Source: Rattus norvegicus (Eukaryota > Chordata > Mammalia > Rodentia > Muridae). From it: a DNA stretch of 64,000 bases. This document shows, in pieces, positions 33,971 through 44,938 of this stretch (within the stretch, counting starts at the first letter, position 1; every line of letters begins with the position of its first letter). The stretch covers positions 25,713,001-25,777,000 of the forward strand of contig NC_086028.1 of NCBI RefSeq assembly GCF_036323735.1. Reading direction: 5' to 3'. A program made the position numbers and the translations under genes. Under the pieces are notes generated by a model that ran no database searches, was not told the origin of the DNA, and saw nothing but the letters and a program-made list of their open reading frames with translations.

Positions 33971-34253
33971 CTTAACCAATTACAGTTATGGCCACTTTAT
34001 TTCTGACAAGCTCCTGCTCTGATAGATTGGGAGTTAGAACATCAGTATATGAATGTTTGTGGAGCAAATTCAGTCCCTGATACCTTGTAATCAAGTCATC
34101 TTTAGCATGAAAGAGAGGGATATGTTTGAAGATAATGTGAATTGTACCTGTCAGAAGTAAAAGTACCCCCCCTCCCCTTAGGCCTGGGCATGCTTGGGAT
34201 GGTACTTTGAATGTGTTGAGTATTTCTATCAAATAAATTTGATTACATTGATT
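33971..34253. other. Unique DNA, no gene seen
   Basis: No gene or repeat recognised. Confidence 0.5.
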
Positions 34254-34475
34254 TTTAGATTTATTTTACTTTTTAAAATTGTGTGTGTGTGTATGTGTGT
34301 ATGTGTATGTATGTATGTGTGTGTGTGTGTATAAACTATAGGTGCCAGAGGAGGTCAGAAGATGCCGACTCTGGAGCTGGGGTTACAAGGGGTTAAACCG
34401 CCTGATGTTGGAAGATGGGAAACAAGGTAGGGTCCTTTGCAGGAGCAGCACCTACTCTTTAGCATGAGTCACCCC
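34254..34475 (-). repeat. B3 SINE with GT/TATG-rich tail
   Basis: GT/GTAT repeats (34283-34331) then 'ggtgccagaggaggtcagaagatg' (34342-34365), 'ctggagctggggttacaag', 'gatgttggaagatgggaa' in the complement order of B3. Confidence 0.75.
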
Positions 34476-34964
34476 TGGTTATATCTGTTATTGATGTGGT
34501 CTTGAAAATGCGATTGTCTCCAGAACTAATTGTATTAACCATAGAAAGTTTTTAGAGAAGACAGGTTCCATTTGTTTGTTTGTTTGTTTACTTAAGTGTT
34601 TTCATTTTTCATGTGTTTGTTTCTACAGGGGTAGAGCAAAGCTGTGTTCAGGATATGAACATTGGTGCTCTGTGTGGAATGAAAATAATAGCTTTTCGTT
34701 TTGCAAAAGCATATTTTTTTGACTTACCCTTACATGTCTGTCTACTTCAGAAAATAAGTAAAATTATAGCTCCTTCAAATTTCGAAAGATTTAGAGTCTC
34801 CAGCAATTTCCTGGGATTTTAAAGTCTATAGAACTCCTTATTCTGTTCCCCCGGCCCTCTTCCTCCTCTTCTTCCTCTTCTTGTTCATCATCATTTAGAA
34901 TATTAGATAGCAGCATAATATTGGACTAGGCTTGGTGAGAAACCTTGACGTTCTCAAGTCATTG
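34476..34964. other. Unique DNA, no gene seen
   Basis: A short TTTG run at 34573-34588 and a CCT/CTT-rich patch at 34857-34884. Nothing else recognised. Confidence 0.5.
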
Positions 34965-35320
34965 TTCTATGTTAATCTGTCTGAATTGCTGCAACAAAAT
35001 ATCCTAGTCTGGTGGTATATAAACAAGGAAACATTATTTCACACATGTTCGGAGGCTAGAATGCTTAAAATTAGAGAACTAACAGATTGCTTGTCAAATG
35101 AGAACCTAATTCCTTACGGACAATTGTTACTTCCACGCTCACTTCCCATGATGGAGGACTTGAGGGACCTCCTTCAAGTCGGCTTTGTGGAAAGACACGG
35201 ACCCCACCCTTGAAGACCTAATCACATCCTAAGCAGGCTTCCTAGCACTGTCATCTCAGGTCTGGGTTTCAACAAATGAATTGGACAGGACATAAACATT
35301 GACACTGAGACAGACCAGAT
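34965..35320 (-). repeat. Ancient LTR-like repeat (MLT/MaLR-like)
   Basis: 'ctgaattgctgcaacaaaatatcctagtctggtgg' near 34981, 'aggctagaatgc', 'ccaccctt..agacctaatcacatcc' near 35205 and 'gggtttcaacaaatgaattggacaggac' near 35264 follow the complement of an old mammalian LTR. Similar in kind to the repeat at 2.4-2.7 kb. Confidence 0.5.
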
Positions 35321-36740
35321 GGTCCACTCCTCCCTGGTTGCATGAGGTAAGCGCTTTCAAGCATAGCTAAGCAGAGTTAAGGAGAACCCAACGCTATTAG
35401 AATCCTTAGTTCTGGGCAGAGCTTTTGTTATGCTTCCACTCTAAGCGATCTCTTAATGCTTTCTGTGAGTGATTACAACTGCCAGAGTGGAGTCTTTTGC
35501 CAGGCTCTTTCTTTTTAGCTGGCAGCGTCAAGTGGGAAACTGTCAGTTAAGTATTCCCTTTCCTGGCAATGACTGGACTGCCCTTATGACAGTCTGGCTG
35601 TTCACTCTGAGAACAGTCCAGCAGCTGCAGAGAACTACGCGCCCCAGCCGTGGCTAATGGTATTCTCCCGTCCTCATCCCTCCAAATAGCTTGCATCAGC
35701 CTTGAAAAACAGAACTTGGAGTTATCAAGTCCCACAGATTTCTTCACCCAGACTAAAGGGGAGGCACTTCTACATTCCCCAGCAGAAGGCTCATGATTGG
35801 TGCAGATCAAAATCCATCATTTGCATCAAAGGCTGTTTGGTGCAAACATTCTTATTATGATTCTCTTCTGGTTGCCTGTGAAGACTGTTTGGTTGACCTT
35901 TTCAGTCAGCAAGGAGAACCCTCCTGTTCCGTCCTGGGGTGTTGCAACATTTCCCATTAAAATGGTTCTCTGCGGTGATCTCTTTTCAATCAACATGCTT
36001 TTCATCTTAGCCATCAGTAGAGTGAACTGAACTGGAAACAGAGACAGCAAAATGGTAACACAATGGTAGCAGCCATGAAGGAAAGCAGAGGCAGCGGGGA
36101 GAAGGTGGCCGAAGAACATCAATGGGTGACCGGGGTAGAAATAGCCAGGGGTAGAGACATCAGAAACAAGAGTTAATGGAAGTGTAGAGAAAGTGAGGGA
36201 GACGAGAGAACCAAGGATGAAGGAAGAGAGAAATCTGTGGAGGCATAAGCCAAGAAACTGTGGGCCCTGGTTGTTGGAAGAGCTCCAGAGAGCTGCTGAG
36301 CATAAAGGGCCAAGGAACCTCATACTCTACACTCGAGAGCTTCCATACCGACGACTGGAGTTGCTGCAGATCTCAATACCTGAGGCCTGCCCAGGGAGCC
36401 GACACACTAGCAACTGCTGCCTGCTACTAGGTGTCAGGGATACAATAGCTGCCAAGGGCTGGGGCTGCTGGTACTTAAAGCCTCCAGTCTAAGTACCTGA
36501 GATACAGGTATTTAGTTTTTAAGGCCTGGAGTAACAAACCTCTGGCTTACAGGATTTGGAGCTGAACAACTAGGCTTTGGGCACTGATAGGTCTGAGACT
36601 ACAAACATAAGAAAAGCTTCTCAGCTACCCATAATTTCTATCAGGGTAGAGAGAAAACGAACCCAAGTAGCTGACTGGTAACAATGCCATTATTCTCTGT
36701 TAGTATTCTGTTTTGTGAGAGCAAAGGGTATAGTGTATAT
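35321..36740. other. Unique DNA with the longest unexplained open frame
   Basis: No repeat recognised. A 165-codon open frame lies at 35826-36323 (minus) and other-frame ORFs overlap it on the plus strand. Its translation is rich in Leu, Ser and Phe without a domain I recognise, so I do not call a gene. Confidence 0.4.
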
Positions 36741-36985
36741 AAGGGGTTGGCAAACTATGTAAAAAAATTTTTTTTTTGTTTTGAGATAATGTAGATAGCC
36801 TTGGGTGGCCTGGAATTCAGAAGGATCGGCCTGCTTCTGCCTCCTAGTGATTGGATTTAAGGCATACGCAGCAACACCTGACTCGGTAAACTATGTTTTT
36901 ATGGACCAAGTTTAATAAGTTGACTGGTATGAATAAAATATTGGAACGCTCACTCATTTGCTTAGTATATGCCAGCTTTTAAATG
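36741..36985. repeat. Old hAT-like repeat split by a B1
   Basis: 'ggggttggcaaactatgt' (about 36743-36760) resumes after a B1 as 'taaactatgtttttatggaccaag ... aataaaatattggaac..tcactcatttgcttagtatatg' (to about 36973). This resembles an ancient mammalian DNA transposon whose terminus reads GGGTTGGCAAACT. Family name not certain. Confidence 0.45.
36761..36887 (-). repeat. B1 SINE with 9-bp TSD
   Basis: The complement of B1 ('gagataatgtagatagccttgggtggcctggaattc', 'gtgattggatttaaggcatacgcagcaacacctg') flanked by 'aaactatgt' at 36752-36760 and 36888-36896. Confidence 0.85.
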
Positions 36986-37530
36986 ATGACCGAGTACACT
37001 GGACAGTGAGGAAATGCTGGGATCTGAGAAGCTTACTATTTCTTATTGTTTACTTTACTTACTATTTACTTATTATTCGATCCTCAGATACAAAGTTTGG
37101 TGGCTTCTGAGTTGTATCATTAGTGACCATTTGCTTGGCTCCCAGCACTCCAGCTTTGAGCACCATAAAGGTAAAGGGAGGCTCATGTTGGAGAGCCCAG
37201 AAATGGAACTTAACTTAGATGAACGTGCAGAGGTATTAAAAAGCGGCATCTAATGAGACATCTGCAGGGTTTACAAGGTAAGATAAGCCAGAGCACGGAA
37301 GGACACTTGGAGCAAGAGGGGAGTTTTGGGAGATTTGATATTTAAAAGAAAACTTGATGGTTCCATAGGAGGAAGAGCTGAACATGTGAGTATTACCAAT
37401 ATCACTGTTATATGTTAAATAAGGTTAAACTATTCATGTATGAACTAGTAATCTTAAGACTTTCCTATAGCTAACTAAGCATATAAAATTAGATGCTGTT
37501 TACTCTTTCAGAGCAGAAGTCACAGGATTT
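36986..37530. other. Unique DNA, no gene seen
   Basis: No gene or repeat recognised. Confidence 0.5.
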
Positions 37531-37770
37531 ATATTTTTGTTTGTTTGTTTGTTTGTTTGTTTTGAGACAGTTTCATGTAGCTCAGGCGGGTCCCGAACTT
37601 GCTTCGTGGAGATGACCTTGAACCTGTGATTCTTCGCCCTCCATGGTCTGAGATCACAGGCACACATCATGAAATCTGGTTTTAGGTGATGCTGGGAATT
37701 GAACCAAGACTTACTTCCTGTGTGCTAGGTCAGCAGGACACTGAGTGAACCACATGTCCACACCAGCACG
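37531..37770 (-). repeat. B4 SINE
   Basis: (TTTG)n tail at 37537-37562, B1-like half 'gagacagtttcatgtagctcaggcgggtcccgaacttgc' and ID/tRNA-like half 'gggaattgaaccaagactta ... gtgctaggtcagcaggacactgagtgaacc'. This is the two-part B4 architecture in complement. Confidence 0.75.
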
Positions 37771-37867
37771 TTTTTTTCTTAGAAGGAAATTAGCAAACAA
37801 TTTGGGTTTTGCTAATTCTGCCATAGGCTTTTGTATCTATCATTATAGTGTGAAGGTCGCTATAGTC

Positions 37868-37972
37868 AATGTATGTCAATGATCGCTGGTTATGTTTTAA
37901 CAAAAGATTATTTATAAATACTGAAACTTGAACTTCAAATTATTTTCTAAAATATTGGTAGTTTAGATCTTT
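37868..37972. repeat. ~105-bp repeat, copy 1 of 2 (old hAT-like?)
   Basis: 'atgtatgtcaatgatcgctggttatgtttta' to 'atattggtagtttagatctt'. It matches 38914-39018 in order along its length with scattered substitutions and small indels. Part of it resembles the interior of the GGTTGGCAAACT family. Confidence 0.6.
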
Positions 37973-37984
37973 TTTAATGAGTTA

Positions 37985-38098
37985 TTTATTTATGTACCAG
38001 ATCTGCTACTAGCTGAGGCTAGCCTTGAACTCATGATCCTCTACCTTCCAAACGCCATGATTATAGGCATGTAGCAGTACACCTTGCTTTTTTTTTTT
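37985..38098 (-). repeat. B1-like SINE fragment
   Basis: 'gctagccttgaactcatgatcctctaccttccaaacgccatgattataggcatgtagcagtacacc' fits the complement of an old B1. Confidence 0.6.
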
Positions 38099-38913
38099 AA
38101 AGCAAATTAAACATGTTAAAATGATTTTCTGGGGTGTGAAAAACAGGTTCAAGGGTGAATTTGGCTTATGTGCCACAATTTGCAGAGCACTGTGTCAGTC
38201 TTACATTTCTGGTGTGCAAAATGGCAATTTATTTTCTCTACCAACCACCTGGGGTGTTTATAATGGAGGGAAACACTTTTGTCCTTGAGAGTTCTTCTCA
38301 TAGAGCAGCACACCCAGATGAAAGATATCTCTCCTCTAGAGTCCTGAGAATTTATTTAATTGTCTGCAGTTGCAAGAGATACAAATCTTTTGGAGGTTGA
38401 CGAGAAATTTATCTTTTCCGTGAATAATTTTTGCTAAAAGAAGGAATACATTTTACACATGCAATAGACTCAAGAATGACTGTATCATTCTAATATTTCT
38501 AGACCATAAGTTGATAGGTAGTTTCTTGCGCAGACAACATTATGTATTGGTTGTATTAAATTGGAAATTCTGTGTTGGACTTTACCCTACCCTTCTCAGC
38601 AAGTTTATTTCTACTTCATGGAGTTTGTAGGGTAGATTGGACTTGAGATATAATCAAAGGTCACCTTCATTAGTTCATTTTAGTTCTTGCAATGCTGGTA
38701 CTCACTGTCTTGGCCAGCATTCCATTACCAAGCCCTTTGCTCACCCCAAGTGTCACTCTTTTCTGATTATCACGCTCATCTACACCCTTTGGATTATACT
38801 TTCCCAGCCCAGAAGATTTCTTAGGCAAATCTCATATACGTTTAGGTAAACAAACAGTTTTAAAATTTAGTACAGTTTTGCCATGGTGTGAAAAAGATGC
38901 CATCCCTTGTCCC
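38099..38913. other. Unique DNA, no gene seen
   Basis: No gene or repeat recognised. Confidence 0.5.
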
Positions 38914-39018
38914 CATGTATATCAATGATCACTGGTTATGTTTTAATAAAACATTATTTATAAATACTGGAATTTGGACTTCGTTTTATTTTCTAACATA
39001 TTGGTACTTTAGATCTTA
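38914..39018. repeat. ~105-bp repeat, copy 2 of 2
   Basis: Counterpart of 37868-37972, in the same orientation about 1,046 bp further on. Confidence 0.6.
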
Positions 39019-39039
39019 GGCTTACATACTAGAACACCT

Positions 39040-39335
39040 GGTATTCAGCTTGGTGGCATTGTTTTGGACTGTTGTAGGTCCTGAGGAGTGGGTCATTGGG
39101 ATCTGGCCTTTGAGGGTTATGGTATGGTCCTGGTTCCAGTTTTGTTTTATGTGCCCCATCTGCCACCATGTTTAGAAGCTAAAGCCTCAAGCTCCCACTG
39201 CCATGGATATGAGTTGCTCTTCCCCATGTTTTCCACTGTGATAGACTAAACTTTCCTAAAATGGTGAACCAAAAGAAACATTCTGTTCTTTAGGTTGTCT
39301 CTACAAAGCATTCTTTCAGGACTGTGGGGGAAATA
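39040..39335 (+). repeat. LTR-like repeat (old MaLR/MT type?)
   Basis: 'tggtggcattgttttggactgt', 'gggtcattgggatctggcctttgagggttat', 'cccatctgccaccatgttta', 'agactaaactttcctaaaatggtgaacc' follow the order of an old MaLR-type LTR. Tentative. Confidence 0.4.
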
Positions 39336-39477
39336 ATTGACTTAAAACTTAATCGAAATACTAATATCTTTTGGGAGAGTGGAGTCAGTTTTCATTAAGA
39401 ATGCTGAGAATACCCATGCTACAGTAGATGGCCCTACACTCATATACATACTGTCAGCCCTTAGCACATGGATTAAC

Positions 39478-40692
39478 AAAACAAAGGAACACTCTTCTAC
39501 TGCTGGTGGGATTGCAAACTGATATAACCACTGTGGAAATCAATGTGATAGTTCCTCAGAAAACTAGGAAGAGTTCTATCTGAAGACCCAGCTATACTAC
39601 TCTTGGGCACATACTCAAAAGTTGCCCCACTATACCATAAAGACATGTGCTCCACCATCTTCATAGCAGCCTTATTTGAAGTAACCAGAAGCTGGAAACA
39701 AACCAGATGTCCCTCTACAGAACAATAGACACAGCAAATGTGGTTCATTTACACAATGAAATATGATTTAGCTATTAGCAATGAGGACATCATGAGTTTT
39801 GCAGGCAAATAGATGGAACTAGAAAATATTCTAAGTGAGGTACCTCAGACCCAAAAGGACACGCATGGCACGTATTAGTGAATATTAGCCAAAAAGTACA
39901 GAGTACCTAGGATACAATCCACAGATCCTACGAAGTGTAACAAGCAGAAAGGCCCAAGTGAGGATGCTTCAATTCCATTTAGAAGGGGGAAGGAAATAAT
40001 CCTTGGAGGCAGAGGGAGGAAGGGACCAGAGTAGGAGAGGGGAGGGGGAGGGGAAAAGAGGAACAGGATCAGATATGCAGGGGACAGGAGAGAAGCCCAG
40101 AGGGCCAGGAGAATGAGTGGACATAAGCAGCATCAGGGGGTGGGAAGTGGGGGGACCCTTTAGAAAGTACCAGAGATCCAGGAGTTGAGAGAATTTAAGT
40201 ACTCAGTGGGGGTGACCTAAGCCAAAATCCCCAACATTGGGGAACTTGAAGAGTCCACCTCCAGTAGATAGATAGGGTCTCCAGTGGAGGGACAGGGTTA
40301 TTAACCCACAGTCAAAATTTTTGACACAGAACTGTTCCTGTCTAAAAGAATTGCAGGGACAAAAATGGAGAAGAGACTGAGGGAAAGGTCATCCAGTAAC
40401 TGGCTCAACTTGGGATCCATCTCATGGCAGGGCACCAAGACCTAACACTATTACTGGTGCTATAATGGACTTACAGACTGGAGTCTGGCATGGCTGTCCT
40501 CTGAGAGGCCCTACCAGCAACTGACTAAGACAGAAACAGATACCTACACCCAACAATTGAACTGAAGTCAGGGACCCCTATGGTTGAAATAAGGGAAGGA
40601 CTGAAGAAACTGAAGGGGAGAGTGACCCCAAAGGAAAACCAGCAGTGTCAACTAACCCAGACCCCAGGAAGCTCCCAGAGATTGAGCCACTA
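39478..40692 (+). mobile_element. LINE-1 copy D, old, plus strand
   Basis: The decayed last ~500 bp of ORF2 (39490-39990: DNA equivalents of 'ggtgggattgcaaactg', 'cttgggcacatactc', 'atgtgctccaccatcttcatagcagcctta' and 'acacaatgaaatatgatttagctatt'), followed by a G/A-rich 3'UTR (39990-40692, 'gagtgaccccaaaggaaaacc', 'gtgtcaactaaccc'). Stops and indels destroy the frame. An Lx-grade element by divergence. It ends where a MaLR LTR fragment begins. Confidence 0.8.
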
Positions 40693-40872
40693 ACCAGGAT
40701 ATAGAGCTCTCAATTTCCTCTCCAGCACCATGTCTGCTTGTGTGCTCCCTCTCATGATGATACTGGATTAAATCTCTGAAACTGCAAGGAAGCCTCAATT
40801 AAATACTTTCTTTTATAAGAGTTGCTGCGGTCATAGCATCTCTTCACAGCAATAGAACCCTGACTAAGAAAT
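40693..40872 (+). repeat. MaLR LTR 3' fragment (ORR1/MT group)
   Basis: 'caccatgtctgcttgtgtgctcc', 'atgatgatactggattaaatctctgaaactgcaagg', 'cctcaattaaatactttcttttataagagttgctg', 'catctcttcacagcaatagaaccctgactaag': the conserved right half of rodent MaLR LTRs, including the AATTAAA-type polyadenylation region. Confidence 0.8.
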
Positions 40873-41190
40873 ATGTATATATGTATATGTATATGTGTAT
40901 AAGTGTGTGTGTATGTGCATATGTGTATGATGTGTCTGGGTCTCTGTTCAACATACGTTGAACTTAAAGAGAAAAAATATTTCTTCTCTGCTTCTGGCTC
41001 ATTTAATTGTTGGGACTTTCATGACAAAGGTAACACTTTATCTCTTCCTTATAGGAAAAATTTTAAGTTCAAGAATAATTGCATTAATTTAAGAGAAAAA
41101 CAAAGGCAGGCAAGCTGTATATCTTGAATACTGGGGAAGAGAAGGAAAAAAGTAACCATGTTGCTGAAGTTAAGCTGTCATGGGGGTTGT
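40873..41190. other. TATG/GT-rich microsatellite and unique DNA
   Basis: A short (TATG)n/(GT)n stretch at 40871-40932, then unique sequence. Confidence 0.6.
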
Positions 41191-41194
41191 CCAC

Positions 41195-41750
41195 ATGGTG
41201 CCAGACAGCCACATAGTGGGGAAGAGGGCTATCCAGGAAGAGTCAGGAAGTGTCAACGACAGGTGCTGAGGGTACCTGGAAGAGAATGGGGGACAAGAGA
41301 TGCAAAGAAGGACTCCAAGACAAGGGTTTGATCAAGACAACAATTTTATTTTTTCCTAAGGCTGAATTTATACCATAACAGGGGTAACAGAGAGAGGGGG
41401 GAAGTGGGAAACATTTACGCAGGCCAAGGACACAGTATTCATGTGGTCAGGGGATCAGCTGATGTTGACAGAAGGTTAGAAAGGTCACAGGTTTGTCAGA
41501 TCTATTGGTCAGCAGGATGCTGGTTTTTCAGAAAGGTTACAGGTCATCACATTGGGCATCTTGACATCAGATGTATTTCTCAGCAAGGTCAAAACTTTAT
41601 CATATCATTATTCATACTGACCACTAGATTTGTATTAGTCTTCTGCTGGCTGGGGATTTTCCATGAACCCAGTCATACTTAATTCTAACCATAATAATAA
41701 CATCAATAATGGAGGGTTTCAAGGGCATCACTCCCAACAAGGAAGTCCAA
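41195..41750 (-). repeat. Possible ERV LTR remnant
   Basis: Read on the minus strand an AATAAA (about 41349) lies upstream of 'ttgttgtcttgatcaaaccc'. About 120 bp further, near 41196-41212, is a 'tggcaccatgtggac' stretch loosely like a lysine-tRNA primer-binding site. No coding region, TSD or second LTR was identified, so this is a weak call. If it is an LTR, it is solo or decayed. Confidence 0.3.
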
Positions 41751-42815
41751 CATCTTTAAGAAAGAATGCTTAGAACAGAAATAGGACAGGATAAATGAAA
41801 CATCACATTCTTTTCTGTGTAACTCCGAAAAGTGTTTAGACTTACAAATGAGTGTGTGTGTAGCTTGAGTCTGCCCCAGGAGGTGTGAATTCTGGGAAGT
41901 AAAATACAGTGTCCCATTAAAGGGATAATTATTGCATCATTCTCTTTAGCATGTTTTAAAATGAGCCGTCTTCCTTGGGGTAAGGATTGATAATTTAACC
42001 AGCTCATTGATTTGACCATTGTTAGGTCTCCATACAGCCTAGAGATGTGATTCTCTTGGCCAGAAGAAGCTTCACCTTAATGGTCCTCTGTCACTACTTG
42101 AACATTTCCAGCTCTGAAGAAGAGACCAAATCAAGGGTGAGAGCCCTCATGGAGCACCTTGAGGGCATCTTTGGTTAGTCCATGAAGAGCGAGGTCTCCA
42201 GAAACTACTGACTTTCTTAGCTCCTGTGTGCTGGTGATATACTCATTAGATATCATTCATCATGGAGCAAGCTACCTTTCTACACAGCTACCACATGCTC
42301 TCCTTTCCAAACCTGTTCTTCTGTTTCCCAGAGGGACTCCCTTCATACCCTTGTTAAACTTGAGGGAAGGAGTTAAACAGAACCCCAGAGTGTCATAATT
42401 TAAAAATTTCCTCTCCTTCTCTCATGGACTCTCTGCCTTTCTTTTCACCCTAACTACATGTTCAGGGTAAACTAAAACTTACCATAGGATGGACTGTCCT
42501 AACTTTTACATGTACAGCATAACTATGTTGGACATGTGTTAATTACTATCAACATTGCGCTCCATGACACAACAGAAATGATCTTTTCTTTTGTGTGTAG
42601 CTATTTATTTTCTTCCTGTATTTGTAGTTACTAAGGCAAGGATCACTTGGAAATGGTCAATTTTAATATTGGTTAAATATGTAACTAGACATCCAGCCCT
42701 GCCTAGTTATTAAGTAAAAGTAAATTAAAGTTAGAAGGCTGACTTATTCACTCAGTATTAAATAACCATGTGTAGTTTTAGTGGAGACTTAAAAGATACA
42801 GCCTATGCTTTTCAG
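41751..42815. other. Unclassified DNA, no gene seen
   Basis: No gene or repeat recognised. It could include decayed retroviral-type interior if the preceding LTR call holds, but I see no domain. Confidence 0.4.
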
Positions 42816-42816
42816 C

Positions 42817-42818
<2 letters not shown>

Positions 42819-42897
<79 letters not shown>
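42819..42897. repeat. (TG)n microsatellite
   Basis: About 36 TG units with one TATG interruption near 42861, followed by a variant stretch to 42930. Confidence 0.95.
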
Positions 42898-42930
42898 TTG
42901 TGTGCACGCCCGCGAGCATGCATGTGTGTA

Positions 42931-44082
42931 TGTTAGAAAATCACAGAAATACAGAATTGGTTTCAAGGTTTGGTGAATTCTACCGAATGAAAATGTGGGG
43001 TTCTGTCAGATGGCATAGTGAATATTAATTTTGATGACAGTGATGGGTACCTCAGGATAGGATATTTATTTGAGTCCTGAAGGATTTATAAGAATCAAGA
43101 TAGGCCAAGAATTCAAAACAAAAAGTGAGTGCAAGACACCACTAACACAAAAACCTGGTGTTTGATGGGAATTCTGAATGAAATAAAAAAGGCAAATGTG
43201 CCTTGCAGCTTAGTTGGGTGGGCAGCTCCACTAGAGGAGGGCAGGAAAGGATCCTGACTACAGAAGGAAAGGCACAGAAGGGTGATTGATTTGGCTTTAT
43301 CTGAAGAGCATTTTCCAAGCTTTTGGAGGCTTGTTTATGTATACAAGCACCCACATTCTCATGTCTGCATAGGAGTCATAGATAGTAAGTACAGGAAAAA
43401 TCCTTCTACCCACAGAGATCAGGCCTCAACCTTGGCCTTATGAACCTCCTGCTAATTCTAGTGCACTCGATGAAGACACTCCTCTAAAAACAGCATGCTC
43501 CCTGACGATGTGTGATGGAGTTGACCAAATGAAGCTGTGTTGAAAAGATAGCCCACTGCTTTGCAGAAACATTTTGGTATGATCCTGGCGATTTTGGATA
43601 ACCTAACAGTGAGGAATCTGTCCTTTCAGTTGGAAACCATAGCAACATACCACTTAGGAGACACACTGTGTAATCTGTCTGCTCTTTGGTTAGTATTTTG
43701 CAGGCCAGTAATAATCATCTTGTCTAATGTGAGTAGGCAGAAGGTCAGGCGACTTTAAGCCCAGGGCAGTGTGGCACGTCCTCCAACCTCTGTGGGGGGT
43801 GGTGGTGTTGGGGCACGCTTCACCCTGGGGATCCAGGATCAGTGCTTTGGGTCAGCCATGAAGAGGAAATCAGGAGTAGTAGGTTTGTGCTTTGTTTTCA
43901 GTACAAATTATAAGCCATTATTTAATCTAAAACATGATTACTATTACAATTACTATAACATCTTGTTCATGGGTAGAGTGCTCTGGATACATTTCTCACT
44001 AAGCTGTAAGATCGATGTGTTTAGATTCTTTCATCCCAGGATATTTTTATAATTTCATGGTAAGCACTCGATTCCATTTTAG
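42931..44082. other. Unique DNA, no gene seen
   Basis: No gene or repeat recognised; a short GGT/GGG-rich patch at 43792-43815. Confidence 0.5.
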
Positions 44083-44218
44083 ATACAAAATTGTAGCCTG
44101 TCAACTCTTCAGGACTTCCACAGAGGACATTGGAGTCTGAGACAGGAGTATTGGGAACTCAAGGCCTGCCTGGGCAGCATGGTGATACCAGTCTCAAAGC
44201 CAATACAGAAAAAAAATA
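44083..44218 (+). repeat. B1-like SINE, strongly diverged
   Basis: 'ggagtctgagacaggagtattgggaactcaaggcctgcctgggcagcatggtgataccagtctc' then an A-rich tail. Likely an early B1-type copy. Confidence 0.45.
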
Positions 44219-44394
44219 GATATATATTTCTCTGGAGGATTTATTGTATTTACTCTGTAATATAGATACCCAAATGTGCTAGTCTGGTATACATAGCATA
44301 ATGGATAAAAGGTTTTGCTAATAAGCAGAGGAAGGTGATACGGTCTTTAGGAAAGAAGTTTCAGGATAGCTGTTCACAACCTAAGTTCAGTCTC

Positions 44395-44938
44395 AAATGG
44401 AAACAGATGCAGAGACCAACAACCAAGACGTCAGGCAGAGCTTGGGGAATCCCGTGGAAGAGGTGATGGAAGGATTGAAGGAGGCAGAGGGGTCAAGGAC
44501 ACCCCAAGAACACCTACAGAGTCAACTAACCTGAGCTCACAGGGACCCAGAAACTGAACCACCAACCAGAGAGCCTGCATGGGACTGACTTAGGCCCGAA
44601 ACCATGTGTAACAGTTGTGCAGTGGGGTCTTCATGTGGGACCCCTAACAGCAGGCGCAGGGACTGTCTCTGACTCTGTTGTCTGTTTTTTTGGATCCCTT
44701 TCATCTAACTACGCTGCCTTGTCTAGACAGAAGATGTGCCTAGTTCTACTGTGACTTGATATGCCAAGGCTGGTTGATATCCATGGGAGGCCTCTCCTTC
44801 TCTGAGGAGAAAGGGGGGAGGTGTGGATGAGAGGGGATGTTGGAGGTGAGAAGAAGGGACTGGGAAGAGAGAAGGGAGGGGAAGCTGTGATCGAAATATA
44901 AAGTAAATATATAAATTCGTTAATAAAAACTGTATGTG
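44395..44938 (+). mobile_element. LINE-1 copy E, Lx-type 3'UTR
   Basis: Only 3'UTR remains: 'aggcagagcttggggaatcccg', 'gtcaaggacaccccaagaa', 'gcctgcatgggactgacttaggccc', 'cttcatgtgggacccctaacag', 'ctgccttgtctagacagaagatgtgcctag', 'tgatatccatgggaggcctctccttctctgaggaga', 'gaagctgtgatcg', ending AATAAAAA near 44935. Old, no coding sequence. Confidence 0.8.

Noticed and set aside
35826..36323. 165-codon minus-strand frame as a gene
   Set aside because: No domain, no splice or promoter context and overlapping frames on the other strand; kept only as a low-interest finding.
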